DNA of 64,000 bases from Bacillota bacterium. Its GTDB lineage: Bacteria > Bacillota > Clostridia > Tissierellales > Peptoniphilaceae. The position numbers were made by a program, and so were the translations under genes. The notes beneath the pieces are model-generated. The model did no database searches. It was not told the origin of the DNA and saw only the letters and a program-made list of their open reading frames with translations. The stretch spans positions 1-64,000 of the forward strand of contig JAUNLQ010000001.1 in the NCBI GenBank assembly GCA_030532225.1. The letters are read 5' to 3'. Shown here piece by piece: positions 59,279-64,000 of the stretch (positions are counted from its first letter, which is position 1; the number at the start of each line of letters is the position of its first letter).

Positions 59279-59312
59279 AAAGAGATAAGTAGATTTTTCT
59301 GCTTATCTCTTT
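59279..59312. terminator. Terminator hairpin, copy 2 of a duplicated sequence
   Basis: Stem AAAGAGATAAG/CTTATCTCTTT (59279-59289 and 59302-59312) with loop TAGATTTTTCTG, differing from copy 1 (53039-53072) at only two bases. It ends the surface-protein gene. Confidence 0.8.
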
Positions 59313-59323
59313 ATATTTTGGGC

Positions 59324-59362
59324 AAAAAAATGGCCAATAAGTATTTTCTTATTGACCTTTTT
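59324..59362. terminator. Bidirectional terminator at the end of the LuxR-type gene
   Basis: A 10-bp stem (59332-59341 with 59348-59357, one G-U pair) with an A-run before and a T-run after. It overlaps the stop codon of the minus-strand LuxR-type gene. Confidence 0.8.
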
Positions 59363-59906
59363 TGTAGCTAATATTTTTATTTCTAAAGGCTTCTATGGCC
59401 TCGTAACGGTTAGTTACTTCTAGGCTTTTGTAAATCCTAGATAAGTTATTTTTTATGGTTTTTTCGCTAAGATATAGTTTTTTGCCTATGTCTTTGTTTG
59501 TAAGGCCTTGGGCCAAGAGGAACAAGATAGACTTGTCCCTTTGTCCTAGGATATATTCTTTTTCCTGGGATTTTGTTATTGAAAATATTTTTTCCAGCTC
59601 TCTATTCTTGCAGTCTGCTCCTATAAGTTTTATCTTATCGTTTATGCCTGTTAGCTGTTTTTTGTCTTTTTCAAAGTTTATTAGTAGCAGGGTTTTTGCC
59701 CTGATTTTAGAATTTTTTATTTTGTTCTTGTAGTCTAGGTAGTATTTTAGGTCGAATATTAAAAAATCCAAGTCTTCATTTAACAAATAGTCCATATCAT
59801 AGGATCCTAAGAGAAGATGGCCTTCTTCTTTTCCTAAAAAGTCACTAGACAGACTAAACATGGCCCTGCCCCTAAGCTGGGACGATGATACTACTACATA
59901 TTTCAT
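59349..59906 (-). CDS. LuxR-type helix-turn-helix regulator with atypical N-terminus
   Basis: A 185-residue protein with a C-terminal LuxR/GerE helix-turn-helix (about 120-175; LAQGLTNKDIGKKLYLSEKTIKNNL in part) and an N-terminal domain (about 1-105) that follows a receiver-like alpha/beta order but lacks the acidic pair; a lone LIFDLKYY aspartate sits where the phosphoacceptor might be. It is therefore an orphan, perhaps phosphorylation-independent, regulator. It ends the LacI-LuxR pair, 4 bp after the LacI-type gene. Confidence 0.75.
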   Translation of the reverse strand: MKYVVVSSSQLRGRAMFSLSSDFLGKEEGHLLLGSYDMDYLLNEDLDFLIFDLKYYLDYKNKIKNSKIRAKTLLLINFEKDKKQLTGINDKIKLIGADCKNRELEKIFSITKSQEKEYILGQRDKSILFLLAQGLTNKDIGKKLYLSEKTIKNNLSRIYKSLEVTNRYEAIEAFRNKNISYKKGQ

Positions 59907-59909
59907 AGA

Positions 59910-60917
59910 CTAAAGTTCTTTTACACTTTCTCTTTCTATTATTTGGTAAGGTAGAATTAGCTTTTCTTGAGGCATTTTTTCTTCTCCCTTAATGGCCTTT
60001 ATAATAGTTCTAACTGATACTGCTCCATAGTCATAAAGTGGTTCTTTTACTGTTGTAAGTTTAGGTCTGTACAGGTCTGCCATGGTTATGTCTCCCATAC
60101 CTGTTACTGATACGTCTTCTGGTACCCTAATCTTGTTGTCTTTTAGCATGTTTATTACTCTAATGGCCCCTTCGTCTGAAAATACTGCCAGGGCTGTTGT
60201 GCCATTTTCTATGGTCTTTAGGATAGAGTCTTTGGCGTCTAAGAAGCCTTCTTCTGAGTCTTCTGATACTGTTAGGATTTCTCCTTCTAGGCCTGCTTCT
60301 TTCATGGCTTCCATAAAGCCTCTTTCTCTAAATCGCTCTACTGTTGCTTCTAGGTCCTTTTTGTTGCCTAGGTAGCTAATCTTTTTGTGGCCTTTGGATA
60401 TTAGATATTTTATTAGGGCCTTTAGGGCTTCTATGTTGTCTATTGTTGTTGTGGAAATTTCGTCATTTCTATAGTACCTATTAAGGTAGGCTACTGGCAC
60501 CTTTAGGCTCTTTAAAAACTGAATCCTGTCCTTGTTGTTAGATTCAGTGATTACGATTATTCCTTCTACTTGTTTTTGTAAGAACAATCTCATGTATTTG
60601 TTTTCCATTTCTGGGTCCCCGTAGGTTGAGGATACTAGAATGTCGTATTTGTACATTCTGGCTACTTCTTCTACTCCTCTTAGAACTTGGGATACAAAGG
60701 ATAGGCCAAAGTCTTCTACTATTACTCCTATTATATTGGATTTTCTAGTTACTAGGCTTCTGGCTATTTCGTTTGGTTCGTATTGTAGGACCTCTATGGC
60801 ATGTAATACTCTTCTTCTTGCTTCTGGGCTTACTGGTTTAGAGTCATTTACTACTCTAGAAACAGTTGAGATTGAAACATTGGCCATTTTGGCAACGTCT
60901 TTTATTGTTGCTGCCAT
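59910..60917 (-). CDS. LacI family transcriptional regulator
   Basis: A 335-residue repressor with an N-terminal LacI helix-turn-helix and hinge (TIKDVAKMANVSISTVSRVV, about 4-23; EIARSLVTRKSN, about 55-66) and a periplasmic-binding-protein-like effector domain (about 62-330) with IGVIVEDFG and VSVTGMGD. Sugar regulation is usual for the family, but no sugar genes lie here, so it may act as a CcpA-like global regulator or on distant targets. It has a good promoter at 60971-60999 and a GGAGGTGG ribosome site. Confidence 0.92.
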   Translation of the reverse strand: MAATIKDVAKMANVSISTVSRVVNDSKPVSPEARRRVLHAIEVLQYEPNEIARSLVTRKSNIIGVIVEDFGLSFVSQVLRGVEEVARMYKYDILVSSTYGDPEMENKYMRLFLQKQVEGIIVITESNNKDRIQFLKSLKVPVAYLNRYYRNDEISTTTIDNIEALKALIKYLISKGHKKISYLGNKKDLEATVERFRERGFMEAMKEAGLEGEILTVSEDSEEGFLDAKDSILKTIENGTTALAVFSDEGAIRVINMLKDNKIRVPEDVSVTGMGDITMADLYRPKLTTVKEPLYDYGAVSVRTIIKAIKGEEKMPQEKLILPYQIIERESVKEL

Positions 60918-60970
60918 CTCACCACCTCCATGTGATCTGTTTTTGTGGATGAATATGTTTTCCTATCTTT

Positions 60971-60999
60971 ATTATGAATTAATACAATATCTTTGTCAA
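60971..60999 (-). promoter_or_regulatory. SigmaA promoter of the LacI-LuxR unit
   Basis: Minus strand: consensus -35 TTGACA (60999-60994), 17-bp spacer, -10 CATAAT (60976-60971). Confidence 0.8.
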
Positions 61000-61054
61000 T
61001 TGTTAAAATAATATTTTCATAAGATTTACAATTTTCTTTATGCTTTTATACAAG

Positions 61055-61083
61055 GAAAAGCCTAAGTTCTTTCCTTAGGCTCT
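61055..61083 (-). terminator. Terminator of the ABC-F gene
   Basis: Stem AGCCTAAG/CTTAGGCT (61074-61081 with 61059-61066) followed by TTTCC on the minus strand; the T-tract is short. Confidence 0.7.
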
Positions 61084-61086
61084 TTG

Positions 61087-62685
61087 TTATTTGTCTTCTT
61101 TATAGTATTTGTCTATATAGTCTTGGTAAGAGATTTCTTCGTCTCTATAGGTCCCGTCTTCAAAGATCTCTATTATTCTGTTGGCTACTGTTGAGATAAT
61201 TTGGCTGTCATGGGAGCTAAAGAGCAGGTTGCCCTTGTAGGCTTCTAGGCCCTTGTTTACTGCTTCTATTGATTCTAGGTCCAGGTGGTTGGTCATCTGG
61301 TCAAAGAATAAAAGGTTAGATGGCTGAACCATCATTTTTAGAAACATCATCCTAACCCTTTCTCCTCCTGATAGGACATTGGCTTTTTTTAAGGCCTGGT
61401 CTCCTGAGAAAAGCATTTTGCCTAGATAGCCTCTCATTTCTATTTCTGATTGTTCTTCTGAATACTGTCTCATCCAGTCTATTAGGTTTAGGTCCAGGTC
61501 TTGGAAGTATTCTTTGTTGTCTTTAGGGAAGTAGTCCTTGCTAATGGTTTGGCCAAATTTAAAGGACCCTTGGTAGTCTGTGGTTTTTCCATTTAAGACT
61601 TCAAATAGCTTGCTTATGGCTAGGTCGTTGCCTATAAAGGCTATTTTGTCATTTTTGTTGACTATAAAGGACAGGGAGTCTATTAATTTTTTCTGGTCGT
61701 CTTTTATGCTTAGGTTGTCTACTATTAGTATGTCGTTTCCTGGCTCTCTTGATAGAGGGAAGCCTACAAAGGGATATCTTCTTGTTGATGGCTTTATGTC
61801 ATCTAGGCTAATTTTTTCTAAGAGCTTTCTCCTTGAGGTTGCCTGTCTGGCCTTGGACTTGTTGGCTGAGAATCTGGCTATAAAGTCTTTTAGTTCCTTG
61901 GCTTTTTCTTCTTTCTTTCTGTTTTGTTCCTTGGCCATTTTCAGGGCCAGTTGGGAAGAGTGGTACCAGAAGTCATAGTTGCCTACGAATAGGGTTATTT
62001 TTCCAAAGTCTACGTCAACTGTCATTGTACATACTTCGTTCAAAAAGTACCTGTCGTGAGATACTACTATTACTATGCCTGGAAAGTCCATTAGAAAGTC
62101 TTGGAGCCACAGTATGGCCTTTATGTCCAGGCCGTTTGTTGGTTCGTCTAAGAGCAAAATATCTGGCGAATCGAATAAAGCCTGGGCCAAAAGCACCTTA
62201 ATCTTGTCTGCTTCTTTCAGGTCAGCCATTAGCATTTGGTGCTTGGATACGTCTATGCCCAAGCCTTGTAAAAGGGTGGCTGCTTCTGCTTCTGCTTCAT
62301 AGCCGCCCATTTCTGCAAAGTCTGCTTCTAGTTGGGCTGCCTTCATGCCGTCTTGGTCTGAGAAGTCTGCCTTCATATAGATGGCTTCTTTGGCCTTTGC
62401 TATATCATAAAGTTTTTTGTTGCCCATTATTACTAGGTCTAGGACTACTTGGTCTTCGTAGGCGTAGTGGTCTTGTTTTAGTTTAGACATACGGGCGTTT
62501 TTGTCCATGGTTACTGAACCCTTTGTTGGTTCTTTTTCTCCAGATAAGATTTTTAAAAAAGTCGTCTTCCCTGCTCCGTTGGCTCCTATTATTCCATAGC
62601 AGTTGCCAGGGCTAAAGACTAAGTCTACATCTTCAAATAATTTTTTGTCTGGAAAGATCATAGACAGGCTGTTTACTTGTAACAT
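61087..62685 (-). CDS. ABC-F family ATPase (YbiT-like) with a degenerate second domain
   Basis: A 532-residue cytosolic ABC-F protein with two ATPase domains and no membrane part. Domain 1 has Walker A GANGAGKTT and Walker B ILLLDEPTN, but its signature reads DLKEADK in place of LSGGQ. Domain 2 has a good signature VLSGGERVR but its Walker A is lost (GNDLAISKL) and the catalytic glutamate is glutamine (FFDQMTN). ABC-F proteins act at the ribosome in translation or antibiotic protection. The pattern suggests one composite working site. Single gene with its own terminator. Confidence 0.88.
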   Translation of the reverse strand: MLQVNSLSMIFPDKKLFEDVDLVFSPGNCYGIIGANGAGKTTFLKILSGEKEPTKGSVTMDKNARMSKLKQDHYAYEDQVVLDLVIMGNKKLYDIAKAKEAIYMKADFSDQDGMKAAQLEADFAEMGGYEAEAEAATLLQGLGIDVSKHQMLMADLKEADKIKVLLAQALFDSPDILLLDEPTNGLDIKAILWLQDFLMDFPGIVIVVSHDRYFLNEVCTMTVDVDFGKITLFVGNYDFWYHSSQLALKMAKEQNRKKEEKAKELKDFIARFSANKSKARQATSRRKLLEKISLDDIKPSTRRYPFVGFPLSREPGNDILIVDNLSIKDDQKKLIDSLSFIVNKNDKIAFIGNDLAISKLFEVLNGKTTDYQGSFKFGQTISKDYFPKDNKEYFQDLDLNLIDWMRQYSEEQSEIEMRGYLGKMLFSGDQALKKANVLSGGERVRMMFLKMMVQPSNLLFFDQMTNHLDLESIEAVNKGLEAYKGNLLFSSHDSQIISTVANRIIEIFEDGTYRDEEISYQDYIDKYYKEDK

Positions 62686-62877
62686 TTATTCCTCCATTAA
62701 ACTTTTCTGATTTTAACCTTACATATTATATCAGATATTAAACAAAATAAAAGCTTTTATTGTAAAGGATTAGTTAAGCCTTGGCTGAAATATTTTGTAA
62801 CTTTATGACAAGTTTGTGAAAAAATGGGTATATGATTTTTATAAGTACATTGTATTTAAATTTTTAGGAGGTTTAGT
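62686..62877. other. Divergent 192-bp region between the ABC-F and secreted nucleotidase genes
   Basis: Very AT-rich. A minus-strand TATAAT lies about 45 bp before the ABC-F start. On the plus side an AGGAGG ribosome site (62866-62871) precedes the nucleotidase. One TGTAAC half-site is present, without a partner at 5 bp. No other structure was recognised. Confidence 0.4.
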
Positions 62878-64000
62878 ATGAAAAGAAATCGTATCTTAGG
62901 TCTATTAATAGCCCTAGTCTTGGTTTTGGCTTTAGTTGTTCCTAATCAAGTGGCTTTTGCTGCTGATCAAAAGGTTATTACTATTCTTCATACCAATGAC
63001 GTTCATGGAAATGCTATTGAAAATGAAAAAGACGGTAAACTTGGATATGCAAAGCTAAAGACCTTTGTAGATTCTAAGGAAAATGCAATTTTGTTAGAGG
63101 CAGGTGATGTTCTTCATGGAACTACCTTTGCTACTATATCCCAAGGCCAAACTATGGTTGACCTTATGAACCTTGTTGGCTACAAGGCCATGTCTCCTGG
63201 TAACCACGACTTTAACTATGGTGGTGCTAGGTTAAAGGAACTTTCAACTATGGCTGACTTTCCAATTCTAGCTGCCAACATTGTTGACAAAGATGGAAGT
63301 TTATTTTTAAGCGATAGGACTATTGTAGAAGTTGATGGTGTTAAGCTTGGTATTTTCGGCTTGGCTACTCCTGAAACTAGAACTAAGTCTAATCCTAAAA
63401 ACACTGAAAATCTTGGCTTCACTAACTATATTGATGCTGCTAGGGTTCAAGTTGCTGAACTGAAAAATTCTGGTGCAGATGTTGTTGTTGCCCTAGTTCA
63501 CCTTGGCCTAGACAAGGCTTCTGAAGAAAGATCAGACCTTTTGGCTGCTGCTGTTCCTGGCATCGACCTAATTGTTGATGGTCACTCTCACTCTAAGTTA
63601 GACAATGGCCAATATGAAAATGGCCAACTTATAGCCCAAACTGGCCAACACACTGAAAATATTGGGGAAGTTACCCTAGTTATTGAAGATGGCAAAGTTA
63701 CTAGCAAGTCTGCTAAGCTTCATTCTTATGAAGACCTTAAGGACTTGGAAGCAAATGCTGATGTTCTTGAAAAAATTGAAGAGTTTGAAGCTGCTAACCA
63801 ACCTTATTTAGACAGAGTTGTTGGAAAGACTTTAGTTGAACTAGATGGTCTTCGTGAACATGTAAGAACTGGAGAAACTAATTTTGGTAATCTTCTTACT
63901 GATGCTATGTTAGATGTAGCCAAGGCTGATGTAGCCCTTACTAATGGCGGCGGTATTAGAGCCTCTATTGAAGCTGGAGATATTACTGTAGGCCAACTTC
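62878..64000 (+). CDS. Secreted 5'-nucleotidase family protein, cut by window end
   Basis: The first 374 codons of an exported metallophosphatase of the UshA/5'-nucleotidase family. It has a signal peptide (about 1-29), the metal motifs ILHTNDVHG (about 36-44), EAGDVLHG (about 78-85), SPGNHDFNYGG (about 106-116), ALVHLG (about 203-208) and DGHSHSK (about 233-239), and the beginning of the C-terminal nucleotide-binding domain (TNFGNLLTDAM, ALTNGGGIR). It would release phosphate from extracellular nucleotides. The frame stays open to the last base, so the C-terminus and any cell-wall anchor lie outside the window. Start chosen by AGGAGG 6 nt upstream. Confidence 0.92.
   Translation, partial: MKRNRILGLLIALVLVLALVVPNQVAFAADQKVITILHTNDVHGNAIENEKDGKLGYAKLKTFVDSKENAILLEAGDVLHGTTFATISQGQTMVDLMNLVGYKAMSPGNHDFNYGGARLKELSTMADFPILAANIVDKDGSLFLSDRTIVEVDGVKLGIFGLATPETRTKSNPKNTENLGFTNYIDAARVQVAELKNSGADVVVALVHLGLDKASEERSDLLAAAVPGIDLIVDGHSHSKLDNGQYENGQLIAQTGQHTENIGEVTLVIEDGKVTSKSAKLHSYEDLKDLEANADVLEKIEEFEAANQPYLDRVVGKTLVELDGLREHVRTGETNFGNLLTDAMLDVAKADVALTNGGGIRASIEAGDITVGQL

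Noticed and set aside
56626..59348. Chromosomal replication origin at the composition switch
   Set aside because: No dnaA, dnaN, rpmH or cluster of TTATCCACA-like boxes is present; only isolated partial boxes were seen. It is kept as a skew observation only.

Overview
The window is about 64 kb of AT-rich (roughly 35% GC by eye) chromosome from a low-GC, Gram-positive anaerobe. The mix fits an amino-acid-fermenting Gram-positive anaerobic coccus of the Peptoniphilaceae/Tissierellia type. Clues are a class I aldolase, an iron-sulfur cysteine desulfidase under a sigma-54 promoter, glutaminase, asparaginase, flavodiiron and RIC stress proteins, and surface proteins ending in copper-amine-oxidase N-terminal-like domains. 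Genus is an inference. No insertion sequence, prophage or CRISPR array was seen.

Layout. 0.1-5.2 kb: minus-strand operon typA, cls, class IV aminotransferase, ypfJ-type protease. 5.4-6.5 kb: 3-hydroxyacyl-CoA dehydrogenase behind a leader hairpin. 6.5-8.9 kb: class I fructose-bisphosphate aldolase, proC and a DJ-1/PfpI protein. 9-13 kb: an oxygen/NO defence block (Fnr-like regulator with four cysteines, RIC di-iron repair protein, flavodiiron protein, DUF438-hemerythrin-PAS protein). 13-14 kb: FUSC/ArAE exporter. 14-21 kb: amino-acid catabolism, with a cysteine desulfidase on a consensus -24/-12 promoter, its enhancer-binding regulator, an M20 amidohydrolase, glutaminase and a DUF5058 membrane pair. 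21-24 kb: orphan peptide-binding lipoprotein, tRNA-Leu(UAG), DUF2207-like membrane protein. 24-28 kb: a tandem amidohydrolase pair in which one member has lost its metal ligands, and a cytosolic 5'-nucleotidase-like enzyme. 28-32 kb: late cobalamin (nucleotide loop) genes. 32-39.4 kb: two divergent heterodimeric ABC exporters.

39.4-41.2 kb: padR-DUF1700-DUF4097 module with a palindromic operator. 41.3-46.8 kb: one likely unit of relBE-like toxin-antitoxin, rnr, smpB, apbE, asparaginase. 46.9-48.4 kb: a DUF348/G5/3D cell-wall protein whose upstream region carries two direct-repeat pairs matching the WalR (YycF) box. 48.4-51.4 kb: CNNM/CorC-type transporter, LemA and a TPM-domain protein. 51.4-53 kb: GrpB-family protein and a thioredoxin-reductase-like flavoprotein without the redox cysteine pair. 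53-56.6 kb: a three-gene signalling system (NarL-type regulator, sensor kinase, 7TM kinase-like protein lacking catalytic motifs). 56.8-59.3 kb: large LRR/B-repeat surface protein. 59.3-62.7 kb: orphan LuxR and LacI regulators and an ABC-F ATPase with a degenerate second domain. 62.9 kb to the end: secreted 5'-nucleotidase, cut by the window edge.

The cell pictured ferments amino acids (Cys, Gln, Asn, acyl-amino acids), salvages corrinoids, protects its metal enzymes against oxygen and NO, and tunes its envelope. Items most worth following are the amidohydrolase/pseudo-amidohydrolase pair with its hairpin leader, the Shine-Dalgarno-sequestering leader of the DUF438 gene, the WalR-type sites at the 3D gene, and the split two-component system at 53-56.6 kb.
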